NCBI GenBank assembly: GCA_964428835.1
Contig: CAYRZQ010000001.1
Span: 62,001 to 126,000, forward strand
Length of the DNA: 64,000 nt
Direction of reading: 5' to 3'
DNA from: JAIXWP01 sp964428835
GTDB taxonomy: Bacteria; Bacteroidota; Bacteroidia; Flavobacteriales_D; Sanyastnellaceae
Program-made: the position numbers and the translations under genes
The notes under the pieces: model-generated
The model's input: the letters and a program-made list of their open reading frames with translations, nothing else
What the model was told of the DNA's origin: nothing
Database searches by the model: none
Part shown: in pieces, positions 1 through 8,326 of the stretch
Layout of the letters: each line of letters opens with the position of its first letter
Position numbering within the stretch: position 1 is the stretch's first letter

Positions 1-2511
1 GGCGTCGTCCTTCAGTTTTCTTTGAATTTGTCCTAGTTTGATATACTGTGGGTCGCGCGCATCTGTTTTTTTGAAACGATTCATCAGAGCTTCTTGATCA
101 AAGCTCAATGTAATGATGTTCTCTAGCAAAGCGCGCAGGGCATCCATGTCTTCTTGCTGTTGCTCTTGCTCAGCGCCTTGCATCGCCATTTCCATCTGTT
201 GCTGCATTTGCTTCATTTTGTCAGCGGCAGACTTCTGGGATTTACTTGCGCCTCCCTTTTTATTCTTCTGCAATTGGTCGGAACTCTCCTTTTGGTCCTT
301 CTGTATTTCTTGCTCTTGCTGCTCAGTATCAGGCATGGAATTGGGGCTTTCCAACTCTTGATTTTTCTTCTCTAAATCGTCCAGATCCTTCTTGATCTCT
401 TCAAATTCTTTGTTGAGCTCTTCTTGTTTTTCTTTCAACTCTTCCGCATTCGCGTCTTTTTGCTCGCTCTCCTTACTTAACTCCTCTTGTTTTTCTGCAA
501 GTTTTTCCAGCTTCTCCAAAGTTTGTTCGAACTTCTGCTCAAACTCTAATTGCTTAAACTGTTCTAACGCTCGATCAAGCTCTTTCTCCATGTCTTCAGC
601 ATTCATCTGCATTTTGTCGAGCTCTTTTTGTATTTCGTTTTTGTCCAGCTCTTCCATCATTTTACGAATCTCTTCCATCAGCTTTTCCAACTCTGGATTC
701 ATAATTTCATCCATCAATTTTTCAAGCTGTTGCTGTTTTTCCAACAAATTTTCCTGCTGTTGAAATTCGTTTTGCTGATTATTCTTTTCTTTGTTTTCCT
801 TTTGAATATCCTGAATTTGCTTTTGTAGCTCTTGTTGTCTTTTCAGAATATCCTCCATCTTCTTCTTGTCTTGCCAAGTCATTTCCTTCTTCTCGAGAAG
901 TTGGCGTTGCAAATCCTCCAATTCTTTTTCCAGCTTTTTCGAATCTTTCAGGCTCTCTTCAAGCTTTGACTTGATATCCTCATTCTTTTGCTCTACCATG
1001 GCCTCTAACTCATCCTCCGAAGGGAGTTTGTATTCAAGGGTTGCACTTTTTGTCGATTTGCTTCCATTGACACCATCATTGTCCCAAATTTCAAAATAGT
1101 AGTTTAGAATATTTCCCGGTTGAACGTTGAGTTCATTCAAATTCCACGTGAAAAAGAAATTATCTGTGCTCAACTGATTGGACACTCCAACTTCCTTGAC
1201 TACCCAAGAGGCTCCTTCGTCCCCTTCTGATTTTCTCAACTGATAATTAAAAGTCAGTTTTTTAAAACCATAATCGTCTTTTACATCTCCAGTAAAATAC
1301 AGCTGCTTCAACGACATGCTATCGCGCTCTTCGTTTACGTTGATGTTGGGATACAAATCTGGTACAACTTGGATGCGGTATAAAACACTATCCGTTCCTT
1401 TCACATATTGATTGGCCGCGTGCACCACATATTCTGTGTTTGCAAATGCTGTTTTTGAAAATTTGAAAAGATCGTTGTTGTTGTTCAAAACGTAAGTACT
1501 GTCGCCGTAGCGAATGCTGAGAACTTCTGTGTTCTTCGTGTTAAAGTCCCAATTGATTCGTGTTCCAACGGGTACAGTAACATCTCCCGTATTTCGAATG
1601 GTCTCATTGATTTTCTTGGTGTACGCAGGATAGTTAAGCGCCAATGCAAAATCTACAAGCGCCGGTACTGGAAAAACTTCCAGTTCGTACATGTCGCTAT
1701 AAAATCCAGAAGCGTAAAAGTTGAATGCTGTTGACTCTTTTACATTTCTGAACGTATATGAAAAATGAAAGGCGTCAATTCTTTCCAGTAAATACTGCTG
1801 GTCATTTAGCACGAGGTAAACTTTTTCAGGAATCTCCTTTCCTTTCAAAGTAATGTTTATCGTAAAATCTTGATTCTGCGCGGCCTTGAGTTCTTCATTA
1901 TCAACCGAGATTTTGAACGGTGCCTCTTCTACAATTAGCTGTCCATGCTTAATTAGTCTTTCCGTTGGTTTGGTAAGAACGCTTGGCGCGGCAAAAAGAA
2001 TGATCAAAAAGACAGCTACAGGAGGAATGGCAAACTTCAAGTACTTTTTATTTTCCTTGAAATCTATCGCGCTCGAAAAAGGAACCGGCCGAAGTTGCTT
2101 TATTTTTTGTTCAATACCCGCGTAAAGCAATGAGTTGTCTTGGTCTTTGTCGGCGAGCTCCTTTAATTGGAGTGTGTTCAATAATTTGTCCTGAACTTGT
2201 GGGAAGTGCTTTCCAATAATCTCGGCCGCTTGATTGTGTGAAATCACTTTTCCAAGTCGAAAAATTTTGAATACAGGAATTATAATATTCCTTGCGATAA
2301 TCGCAAGAGCTGATAGAACAAACGCATAAAACAGAATCGTTCTCATCATAATTGAAAAACGACCGAAATACTCCAATAGCGTTACAAGCAAGTAAGACCC
2401 CATGATTAGAGCAACGCAATAAATGGCGCCGCGAAGCATCTTGTTCTTATAATACTTCCTGGTAAATTGATCCAGCTTAACTATTAATTCATCGTATCCG
2501 TTTACGCGCAT
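1..2511 (-). CDS. DUF4175-family membrane/coiled-coil protein, 3' part beyond window
   Basis: The reading frame is open from an ATG at 2511 to the window edge (837 codons, no stop), so the C-terminus is missing. The N-terminus (MRVNGYDELI...) carries hydrophobic helices at about residues 27-47 and 60-80 and a third near 157-175 (ending LIILFAAPSVL). A beta-rich middle follows, and from about residue 500 onward there is a very long Gln/Glu/Lys-rich coiled coil. This order matches the large Bacteroidota DUF4175 proteins, which are usually over 1000 residues; their function is unknown. The strong C over G excess on the plus strand here simply reflects Glu/Lys/Gln codons on the minus strand. It follows gatA by 72 bp and has its own promoter-like element, so it may be transcribed separately. 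Family call good; role not inferable. Confidence 0.85.
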   Translation of the reverse strand, partial: MRVNGYDELIVKLDQFTRKYYKNKMLRGAIYCVALIMGSYLLVTLLEYFGRFSIMMRTILFYAFVLSALAIIARNIIIPVFKIFRLGKVISHNQAAEIIGKHFPQVQDKLLNTLQLKELADKDQDNSLLYAGIEQKIKQLRPVPFSSAIDFKENKKYLKFAIPPVAVFLIILFAAPSVLTKPTERLIKHGQLIVEEAPFKISVDNEELKAAQNQDFTINITLKGKEIPEKVYLVLNDQQYLLERIDAFHFSYTFRNVKESTAFNFYASGFYSDMYELEVFPVPALVDFALALNYPAYTKKINETIRNTGDVTVPVGTRINWDFNTKNTEVLSIRYGDSTYVLNNNNDLFKFSKTAFANTEYVVHAANQYVKGTDSVLYRIQVVPDLYPNINVNEERDSMSLKQLYFTGDVKDDYGFKKLTFNYQLRKSEGDEGASWVVKEVGVSNQLSTDNFFFTWNLNELNVQPGNILNYYFEIWDNDGVNGSKSTKSATLEYKLPSEDELEAMVEQKNEDIKSKLEESLKDSKKLEKELEDLQRQLLEKKEMTWQDKKKMEDILKRQQELQKQIQDIQKENKEKNNQQNEFQQQENLLEKQQQLEKLMDEIMNPELEKLMEEIRKMMEELDKNEIQKELDKMQMNAEDMEKELDRALEQFKQLEFEQKFEQTLEKLEKLAEKQEELSKESEQKDANAEELKEKQEELNKEFEEIKKDLDDLEKKNQELESPNSMPDTEQQEQEIQKDQKESSDQLQKNKKGGASKSQKSAADKMKQMQQQMEMAMQGAEQEQQQEDMDALRALLENIITLSFDQEALMNRFKKTDARDPQYIKLGQIQRKLKDDA

Positions 2512-2544
2512 AATTCCTCCCAACGACATTGACTAGTCGATATT

Positions 2545-2574
2545 CAAAAGTAAATAAAACAAAATCAGTTACAA
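2545..2574 (-). promoter_or_regulatory. Bacteroidota-type promoter for the DUF4175 gene
   Basis: On the minus strand TACTTTTG (2552-2545) fits the -7 consensus TAnnTTTG and a TTG (2574-2572) lies 19 bp upstream, inside the known 17-23 bp spacing. It sits in the gatA/DUF4175 gap, about 34 bp before the ATG. Confidence 0.5.
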
Positions 2575-2583
2575 CACTTTGAA

Positions 2584-4005
2584 CTAGAAGTTCATCAAGT
2601 AATTAGAAAAACTTAAGAGATTCTTCTCATCAAAACTTTTTCCCATCACTTGAATACCGAACGGCAAGCCCGACTTTTTAGTTCCCAGGGGCAGTGAAAT
2701 TGCCGGTATCCCTACAAGATTCGCCTGTACGGTGAAGATGTCTTCGAGGTACATAGCTATAGGATCTTTCGTGTTTTCTCCCAACCTGAATGCCTCGTTG
2801 GTAGAGGTAGGTAGAAGTATAAAGTCATATTGCTCGAGAACTTGGGCCGTCTTGTCTCTGAGCAGTCTTCTCGCCTGCTGCGCTCTTCCATAATACGCAT
2901 CATAGTATCCAGAACTCAAAACGAAAGTTCCGAGCATGATGCGTCGCTTTACTTCTTTTCCAAACCCTTCGCTGCGGCTTTTTTTGTATGTATTGTCGAT
3001 TCCCTTTGCCTCTTGGCTGCGGTAACCGAAGTGAATACCATCATATCTCGCGAGGTTTGAACTCGCTTCAGCAGTGGTGAGCACGTAATAGGTTGGCACC
3101 AAATATTTGAGGTAAGGAAAATCAACGGCTTCGACGGTGTGACCTTCGTCTTTTAGTTTTTGTAAAATTTCAACGATTCGATTTCTTACTTCTTCGTTGA
3201 GGCCAGGGCTTTCGATACACTCTTTGAAGTATGCAATTTTCTTTTTTGAAGAGCTATTTTCAAGGGCTGCATATTGATCAACCTTGATTGTTGAAGCCGT
3301 GCTATCAAAATCATCTGCACCCGCCATTATTTCGAGCAATAATGCGGAATCATACACACTTCGTGTCATTGGACCTATTTGGTCAAAACTCGAAGCATAA
3401 GCTAGCAGTCCGTGGCGGGAAATCCGGCCATAGGTAGGCTTCAATCCGACAATACCTGTTAGCGAAGCTGGCTGGCGTATTGAGCCGCCTGTGTCGCTAC
3501 CAAGAGCTGCAAGACATAAGTCTGCAGCGACAGCAGCCGCCGAGCCACCTGAAGAACCGCCAGGAACGCGTGTTTCATCCAAAGGATTGAGCACTGGACC
3601 AAAGGCACTGTTTTCATTCGAGGAGCCCATTGCAAACTCATCGCAATTCACGCGACCGATAAAAATCGCGTCCTCTGCGAGAAGTCGCTCTACAACAGTG
3701 CTATTAAAAAGAGAGGTAAAGCCTTCAAGAATTTTTGATGACCCTGATACTTTGTGTCCCTCATAACAGATATTATCCTTGAGGGCGATGATCATGCCGG
3801 CGAGGCGACCCGCCTTTCCATCGTTCAATTTTTGCTGAATGGCCTGTGCACGTTGGCGTGCCTCATCACCCCACACTTCTAGAAAAGCGTTGAGGTGTTT
3901 TTTTTCATCAATATTTTTTAGGTAATAGTTTACCAAGTCGGGAATGGTGCACACTCCCTGGCGAAGATCATTTTGAACCTCGATTATTGATGCGTATTTT
4001 TTCAC
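2584..4005 (-). CDS. gatA: Asp-tRNA(Asn)/Glu-tRNA(Gln) amidotransferase subunit A
   Basis: This is a 473-residue amidase-signature protein of normal GatA length. It releases ammonia from glutamine or asparagine in the GatCAB complex, which converts misacylated Glu-tRNA(Gln) or Asp-tRNA(Asn). The Ser-cisSer-Lys triad is visible: Lys76 in ALKDN, Ser151 in the GGSSGGSAAA loop and Ser175 in SDTGGSIRQPA, with the same spacing (99 and 24 residues) as in characterised GatA. GatB and GatC are not in this window, which is common when gat genes are dispersed. The ATG lies 14 bp after tatA, so the two are probably cotranscribed. Identification is near certain. Confidence 0.96.
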   Translation of the reverse strand: MKKYASIIEVQNDLRQGVCTIPDLVNYYLKNIDEKKHLNAFLEVWGDEARQRAQAIQQKLNDGKAGRLAGMIIALKDNICYEGHKVSGSSKILEGFTSLFNSTVVERLLAEDAIFIGRVNCDEFAMGSSNENSAFGPVLNPLDETRVPGGSSGGSAAAVAADLCLAALGSDTGGSIRQPASLTGIVGLKPTYGRISRHGLLAYASSFDQIGPMTRSVYDSALLLEIMAGADDFDSTASTIKVDQYAALENSSSKKKIAYFKECIESPGLNEEVRNRIVEILQKLKDEGHTVEAVDFPYLKYLVPTYYVLTTAEASSNLARYDGIHFGYRSQEAKGIDNTYKKSRSEGFGKEVKRRIMLGTFVLSSGYYDAYYGRAQQARRLLRDKTAQVLEQYDFILLPTSTNEAFRLGENTKDPIAMYLEDIFTVQANLVGIPAISLPLGTKKSGLPFGIQVMGKSFDEKNLLSFSNYLMNF

Positions 4006-4019
4006 AAAAAGACTCCTGA

Positions 4020-4184
4020 TTAATTGGCGTTATCGCCTTCTTTTGTCTCGCCCTTGCTTGCGTCTTTAAATTCTTTGATCCCCTTTCCGAGACCTCTGAA
4101 TAATTCTGGAATTTTCTTTCCACCGAACAAAAGAAGGATGATACCTAGGATGAGAAGTATTTCAGTAACTCCGAACTTACCCAT
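4020..4184 (-). CDS. tatA: Twin-arginine translocase subunit TatA
   Basis: A 54-residue protein: one N-terminal membrane helix (about residues 7-21, EILLILGIILLLFGG) followed by the amphipathic helix typical of TatA (KIPELFRGLGKGIKEFK) and a short charged tail (...KEGDNAN). The FGG hinge and the LFRGLGKGIKEFK stretch are diagnostic of TatA/TatE. TatA oligomerises in the cytoplasmic membrane to let folded Tat substrates pass. No TatB or TatC gene is in the window. It is the first gene of a tatA-gatA unit, with a canonical -7 element 38 bp upstream. The gene is shorter than the usual length cut-off of ORF finders. Confidence 0.93.
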   Translation of the reverse strand: MGKFGVTEILLILGIILLLFGGKKIPELFRGLGKGIKEFKDASKGETKEGDNAN

Positions 4185-4221
4185 TTTGATTTGATTTTAT
4201 GATAACATTGAGATAATTCGG

Positions 4222-4256
4222 CAAAGATAAATGAGAATGACTATTCATTGGTCCAA
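4222..4256 (-). promoter_or_regulatory. Bacteroidota-type promoter for tatA-gatA
   Basis: The minus strand reads TATCTTTG at 4229-4222, a perfect -7 box, with TTG at 4256-4254. The spacing is 24 bp, one more than usual. The box is 38 bp before the tatA ATG. Confidence 0.55.
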
Positions 4257-4291
4257 TCCTAATGAGATTCTTTGTTAAAGTGATCACAAAT

Positions 4292-4320
4292 AAAAAAGCC
4301 TCACACAAGGTGAAGCTTTT
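4292..4320 (-). terminator. Intrinsic terminator of tRNA-Cys
   Basis: Immediately 3' of the tRNA on the minus strand is a hairpin (AAAAGCTTCAC / GTGAGGCTTTT with a small mismatch, loop CTTGT) ending in a T-tract. Confidence 0.75.
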
Positions 4321-4394
4321 TGGAGGTCCCGAGCGGATTCGAACCGCTGTACGAGGTTTTGCAGACCTCTGCCTAGCCGCTCGGCCACAGGACC
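4321..4394 (-). tRNA. tRNA-Cys (anticodon GCA)
   Basis: The minus strand folds as a full cloverleaf: acceptor GGTCCTG pairs with CGGGACC (one T-G pair), anticodon stem GAGGT/ACCTC encloses the loop CTGCAAA with anticodon GCA, and the T arm contains GGTTCGAATCC. The discriminator is T and the 3' CCA is encoded (4323-4321). It is followed at once by a hairpin terminator. Confidence 0.95.
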
Positions 4395-4541
4395 ACATTT
4401 TTGAGGCTGCAAATATAACCGATTTGTATTGCCAACAAAGAATAAACACAAATCGTTTTTAATAAAAATGAAATTTCTTCGTTACGCATGCAGGTCAAAA
4501 TGATAATTTTGTCCATGCAAGGAAATTAAAACCAATTCATT

Positions 4542-5414
4542 ATGAGCAACAAAGTATATATCGGAATTATCGCTGTTCTTGCGGTATTATGCATTTACCT
4601 AGGGATTCAGGTGAAGAATGTAAATGAAAAAATCGTTTACATCGACCGCGAAAAAAACACCATCATGGACGAACGTGATGTTCTAGCCGTAGAGCTCGAG
4701 CAAATGCGCATGGGCTATGACACGCTTCAAACGGATAATGCTGAGATGGCATCTAAGATTGCTGAGCAGCAGTCTCAAATCGAAAGTCTTATTAAGAAAG
4801 CAAAAAGTAAAGACTACGATATTTCCAAGTTGAAAGCTGAAGCTGAGACTTTGAGATCAATTATGAAAGGCTACATTCACCAAATTGACTCTCTACAACA
4901 AGCTAACGATCGCTTGTATGCAGAAAAGCAGGCGGAATCTACTAGAGCTAACCAAGCTGAAGAACGCAGCAAGTCGCTTGAAGGAGATTTGAATGTAACA
5001 AAAGAAATGGTAAGCAAAGGTTCTGTGCTTTCTACTGGTGAATATGCAAATACTGGTATCAACCTTCGCAATAGCGGAAAACAAACAGAAACTGATCGCG
5101 CGAGCAGAGCAGAAATGATTAAGTCTTGCTTCACTGTGCGCAAAAATGCAATCGTGAAACCAGGAACCAAGCGTATTTACCTTCGTATCGTTGGTCCAGA
5201 TGGCAAAGTACTTCCTGGTTCTAACGCGGGCTCTGTTAACGTTGACGGAAAAGAAGAGCTAGCAAGTGTTTCCCGTGAAATTGACTATCAAAACCAAGAC
5301 ACAGATGTGTGTGTATTCTATGAGGCAAAGGGCGAATTAAAAAAGGGTAATTATAAAATCTTTACCTATGAGTCAAATAACCTCATTGGTCAAAGCGACT
5401 TGATATTGAAATAG
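4542..5414 (+). CDS. Membrane-anchored coiled-coil protein, function unknown
   Basis: This 290-residue protein begins MSNKVYIGIIAVLAVLCIYLGIQV, a single N-terminal membrane helix (about 5-25) not followed by a signal-peptidase site. Residues about 30-150 form a long heptad-rich coiled coil (repeated Ala/Glu/Gln/Leu), and the last 100 residues look like a small beta domain (IYLRIVGPDGKVLPGS...). It probably sits in the inner membrane and projects its coil and C-terminal domain into the periplasm. I do not recognise a named family. It is monocistronic: tRNA-Cys upstream is divergent and a strong terminator follows. An imperfect promoter (TAATTTTG at 4504) precedes it without a clear TTG. Confidence 0.8.
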   Translation: MSNKVYIGIIAVLAVLCIYLGIQVKNVNEKIVYIDREKNTIMDERDVLAVELEQMRMGYDTLQTDNAEMASKIAEQQSQIESLIKKAKSKDYDISKLKAEAETLRSIMKGYIHQIDSLQQANDRLYAEKQAESTRANQAEERSKSLEGDLNVTKEMVSKGSVLSTGEYANTGINLRNSGKQTETDRASRAEMIKSCFTVRKNAIVKPGTKRIYLRIVGPDGKVLPGSNAGSVNVDGKEELASVSREIDYQNQDTDVCVFYEAKGELKKGNYKIFTYESNNLIGQSDLILK

Positions 5415-5438
5415 GTTTATTTAAGAGAATAAAATTGA

Positions 5439-5471
5439 GGGCCATTTTGCATTTGCAAAGTGGCCCTTTTT
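5439..5471 (+). terminator. Bidirectional intrinsic terminator
   Basis: GGGCCA...TTTGC pairs with GCAAA...TGGCCC (one mismatch), followed by TTTTT. It ends the 4542-5414 gene and touches the stop codon of the convergent gene at 5470, so it may serve both. Confidence 0.8.
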
Positions 5472-6354
5472 ATTTCTTGACTAATGGAAAATAGCAACCA
5501 AAAGCCCAGCTCCTTTCAAAAAAGTCAATTTTCTGGGAAGCCCTGCTGTCTAAGTGATCCTGAAGCATAATGTCGACTAAGTTGGTTTTGCCGAGCTGCA
5601 TATTTCCTTGAACGAAAAAGTGCTTGAAGAACTCAAACCTCATTCCCATTGCAAGGCTGTAGCCATATCCAGCCACGTGGGGCTTATTGCGATAGTGTAC
5701 CCCGAAAAATGTAAAGTCAGTCCAGGGTAGCATAAATCCTATACTGGCCGCTCCATTAGCCGCCAATGTATGCTTTCCATTCTTGCTTTGCCATAAAGGT
5801 AGTCGTTGCTCAACAGCCAAACGCACGAAATTAAAGCCGTCACTATGATGAAGGTCGATAAAGTTTGGAGTAATAACAACGTATTCGTTGTTGAATGTCC
5901 CCACCATATCACCTCCGGGGTTAAGTCGATCCTCTATGTAACCATTCATCCTTACTCTTTGAGTGGTAATCACATGATACTTCATATGATCCCAACCCAA
6001 TGAAAGCGCCGTATTCTTCTTCACATAATATCCCAGACGAAAATTAAACTGAGGAATTGTCAGCTTGGTTGGGTCAAGGTAAACCGATGGTTTGAATGTC
6101 TCTGGCATATCCTCTGCGTCCACTTCGTAAAGTGTAAAGTCAAAACCATCACCCTTGAAATGAATGTCTGACTCATCATAAAACGCTCGATTGTATCCCC
6201 ATGTAAAAAACATTTGTCCTTCACGATGGCCCAGCAAACTCAGTGGTGATTTGCGTTCGTCTTCTTGGCATACACCCCATATAGGAATGAATAAGAATGC
6301 ATAAGATATGATTTTCAGTATGCGTTCTTTTGCTCCAAATCTTTTGTCATGCAT
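5470..6354 (-). CDS. Predicted outer-membrane beta-barrel protein
   Basis: I place the start at the ATG at 6354 (294 residues). The frame stays open upstream, but that part lies antisense to yraN and has no coding character. From this start, residues 12-30 (ILKIISYAFLFIPIWGVCQ) form a signal peptide. The mature part alternates short amphipathic strands with many aromatic residues (MFFTWGYNRAFYDESDIHF, NFRLGYYVKKNTALSLGW, MRFEFFKHFFVQGNMQLG), as in small Bacteroidota outer-membrane barrels. No specific family is recognised. Its start codon overlaps that of the divergent yraN in a shared ATGCAT. Function unknown. Confidence 0.75.
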   Translation of the reverse strand: MHDKRFGAKERILKIISYAFLFIPIWGVCQEDERKSPLSLLGHREGQMFFTWGYNRAFYDESDIHFKGDGFDFTLYEVDAEDMPETFKPSVYLDPTKLTIPQFNFRLGYYVKKNTALSLGWDHMKYHVITTQRVRMNGYIEDRLNPGGDMVGTFNNEYVVITPNFIDLHHSDGFNFVRLAVEQRLPLWQSKNGKHTLAANGAASIGFMLPWTDFTFFGVHYRNKPHVAGYGYSLAMGMRFEFFKHFFVQGNMQLGKTNLVDIMLQDHLDSRASQKIDFFERSWAFGCYFPLVKK

Positions 6355-6723
6355 AATAAAACAGAAAACAAAATTAAAGGAGCCAAAGGTGAGGACGAGG
6401 CGGTAGATTTTCTTGTCAAAAAAGGCTACAAAATAGTGGAGCGAAATTGGGTGGCAGGTAAACTCGAAATAGACATCATTGCCACAAGTGGAAAGTATGT
6501 TATTTTTATAGAGGTCAAAACACGCCACAGCAATGCTTTTGCGGAACCGTGGGAAGCGGTAAATAGAAAAAAACAGCAACATATACTGCGAGCGGCCCAC
6601 TATTACATCCGCAAAATGACCAATCCAATGGAGCCGAGATTTGATATAATATCTATAATTAATTTTCCAAACAAAGAGTTGAAGATCGATCACTTTGAAG
6701 ATGCTTTTTGGCCAATGGCATAA
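6349..6723 (+). CDS. yraN: YraN/UPF0102 family endonuclease-like protein
   Basis: A 124-residue protein with the conserved UPF0102 layout: GAKGEDEAVDFLVKKGY near the N-terminus, RNW, then ELDI-type KLEIDIIA and FIEVKTR, i.e. the D...ExK core of the PD-(D/E)xK nuclease fold. The biochemical role is unsettled in most bacteria. The ATG at 6349 shares the palindrome ATGCAT with the start of the divergent barrel gene, so the two promoters must lie inside each other's coding sequence. The promoter of rluB lies in the last codons of this gene. Confidence 0.9.
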   Translation: MHNKTENKIKGAKGEDEAVDFLVKKGYKIVERNWVAGKLEIDIIATSGKYVIFIEVKTRHSNAFAEPWEAVNRKKQQHILRAAHYYIRKMTNPMEPRFDIISIINFPNKELKIDHFEDAFWPMA

Positions 6724-6737
6724 TACCAGTACCTTTG
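6708..6737 (+). promoter_or_regulatory. Bacteroidota-type promoter for rluB
   Basis: TTG at 6708-6710 and TACCTTTG at 6730-6737 are separated by 19 bp, matching the TTG/TAnnTTTG consensus. The elements overlap the end of yraN, and the rluB ATG is 19 bp downstream. Confidence 0.6.
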
Positions 6738-6756
6738 CGCCGAAATTCATACTACA

Positions 6757-7602
6757 ATGGCTTCATCAAGCAAACCCAATCCAAGGTCGAAGAATCAGGC
6801 GGCTAAAAGAAAACCTGCAATCACCAAAGATTCAAAACTCAATAAGCCATTCACCCCTAAAAAGTCTTATATATCTAAGACTGAACAGGCAGGGCTTATT
6901 CGCCTGAATCGCTTTTTATCGAATGCTGGAATAGCTTCTCGTCGTGAGGCGGATAAACTCATTGAGCTCGGGCTAGTGAGCATAAACGGCAAAGTTGTCA
7001 CTGAACTTGGGGCAAAGGTGGATCCTCGCGTGGATGTTGTTAAATATGATGATCGTGTGCTTCGTCCAGAAGCGCTGCGCTATGTTTTGCTCAACAAACC
7101 AAAAGACTACCTCACAACGACGGAAGATCCAATGGAGAGAAAAACGGTAATGACGCTTGTTTTAGACGCATGCAGAGAGCGCATTTATCCGGTAGGCCGA
7201 TTGGATCGTAATACTACAGGCCTTTTGCTGTTTACCAATGATGGTGAAATGGCGAAGCGTCTTACGAGTCCGAAACATGGTTTCCCTAAATTGTACCATG
7301 TTGAAACTGTGGAAAAGGTAAAGTCAACTGATCTTCAAAAAATCAGAGAGGGAGTTAAGCTTGAGGAGGGATATATCAATGCCGAGGAAGCTGAGTTTGT
7401 AAACGATGACCCTCGCCAAATCGGTGTTCGCATTCACAAAGAAAAAAATCAAATCGTAAAAAAGATGTTTGAGCATCTTGGCTACACTGTAAAAAAGATT
7501 GACCGCGTGATGTACGCTGGTTTGACTAAAAAGGATTTGGCCCGCGGACGTTATCGCCACCTCACCGAAAAAGAAGTTAGTTTCCTAAAAATGATTCGAT
7601 AG
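6757..7602 (+). CDS. rluB: 23S rRNA pseudouridine synthase, RluB/RsuA family
   Basis: 281 residues. After a basic, low-complexity extension of about 45 residues, an S4 RNA-binding domain runs from about 48 to 90 (IRLNRFLSNAGIASRREADKL). The catalytic domain contains YPVGRLDRNTTGLLLFTNDG with the catalytic Asp150, followed by KLYHVET and the RIHKEKNQIVKKMFEHLGY segment typical of the RsuA/RluB/E/F branch. It isomerises a uridine in large-subunit rRNA. RluB is the most likely member because the S4 domain is present and it is the usual Bacteroidota copy; RluF or RsuA specificity cannot be excluded from sequence alone. The DUF4271 gene follows after 8 bp. Confidence 0.88.
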   Translation: MASSSKPNPRSKNQAAKRKPAITKDSKLNKPFTPKKSYISKTEQAGLIRLNRFLSNAGIASRREADKLIELGLVSINGKVVTELGAKVDPRVDVVKYDDRVLRPEALRYVLLNKPKDYLTTTEDPMERKTVMTLVLDACRERIYPVGRLDRNTTGLLLFTNDGEMAKRLTSPKHGFPKLYHVETVEKVKSTDLQKIREGVKLEEGYINAEEAEFVNDDPRQIGVRIHKEKNQIVKKMFEHLGYTVKKIDRVMYAGLTKKDLARGRYRHLTEKEVSFLKMIR

Positions 7603-7610
7603 TAGCTCGA

Positions 7611-8288
7611 ATGGGAGAAATCGTTGAAAGGCCTGCTTCACAACTATCTGAGGAATGGATGTTCCTCGTTTTTGTATTGTGTCTATCGATTTTGGCTTAT
7701 TTGCGTTATCAAAGTCCTGCTCGACTCAAGCATACTTGGCGCAGCACTTTTAGCATGAGATATATGCGTCAAGTGATTCGAGAAGAATCTAATCCGCCAA
7801 AAGAATATGTGCTTCTTGCCTTACAATTTGCCCTTCTTTCAGGTCTGGCAGTTTACTGTGGTTTCAAGCTCCTGAAGTTTGACTGGCTTACCGGTTTTCC
7901 CCTTTATGCGTCCATTGTTGGGATAATTATGGTGCTTTATCCTGTAAAAGCAATCGTCATGAGCATCGTTCAATGGCTGGCGAATGGTGATTTTTCACTA
8001 AGCGAATACAGATATATCACATTTTTGGTCAATCGCTTCGTTGGAATCATCTTGCTGCCAGTTGTTTTGCTTATTTGCTATCTACCTGTTAGTAGCGCCA
8101 TTATTGCGTTGTATGTGGCATTGGGCGTGTTGACGCTATCATTTTCATATAGAATTATCATGGGGTTAATAAATGCTTTGCGTTCAAACGTCGGAGCGTT
8201 CTATATCTTTTTTTACATTTGCACCCTCGAAATTCTTCCCTTATTGGTTTTGGCCAAGTTAGTATTGTTTCGAAACCCGCAGTACTAA
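7611..8288 (+). CDS. DUF4271 family integral membrane protein
   Basis: This 225-residue protein has about six hydrophobic helices (for example EWMFLVFVLCLSILAYL, ALLSGLAVYCGFKLL, FVGIILLPVVLLICYL, VGAFYIFFYICTLEILPLLVLAKLV). The last segment, FYICTLEILPLLVLAK, is the hallmark of DUF4271. The family is restricted to Bacteroidota and typically lies directly upstream of uroporphyrinogen-III synthase, as here (38 bp gap to hemD). Function is unknown. The linkage suggests a connection with haem or envelope biology but does not prove it. Confidence 0.85.
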   Translation: MGEIVERPASQLSEEWMFLVFVLCLSILAYLRYQSPARLKHTWRSTFSMRYMRQVIREESNPPKEYVLLALQFALLSGLAVYCGFKLLKFDWLTGFPLYASIVGIIMVLYPVKAIVMSIVQWLANGDFSLSEYRYITFLVNRFVGIILLPVVLLICYLPVSSAIIALYVALGVLTLSFSYRIIMGLINALRSNVGAFYIFFYICTLEILPLLVLAKLVLFRNPQY

Positions 8289-8326
8289 AGGGAGAGCCGG
8301 AGAAAACAGATTAGGAGAACAAGATT

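Noticed and set aside
113..1099. Plus-strand reading frames rich in Ser, Cys and Phe in the first kilobase
   Set aside because: They are the antisense of a Glu/Gln/Lys coiled-coil region of the DUF4175 gene and have no independent coding signs.
4177..4449. 90-codon minus-strand frame covering the tRNA
   Set aside because: It reads through tRNA-Cys and its terminator, so it is not a protein gene.
6354..6750. Longer N-terminus of the outer-membrane protein at 5470-6354
   Set aside because: The extension is fully antisense to yraN, and the signal peptide starts only after the ATG at 6354.
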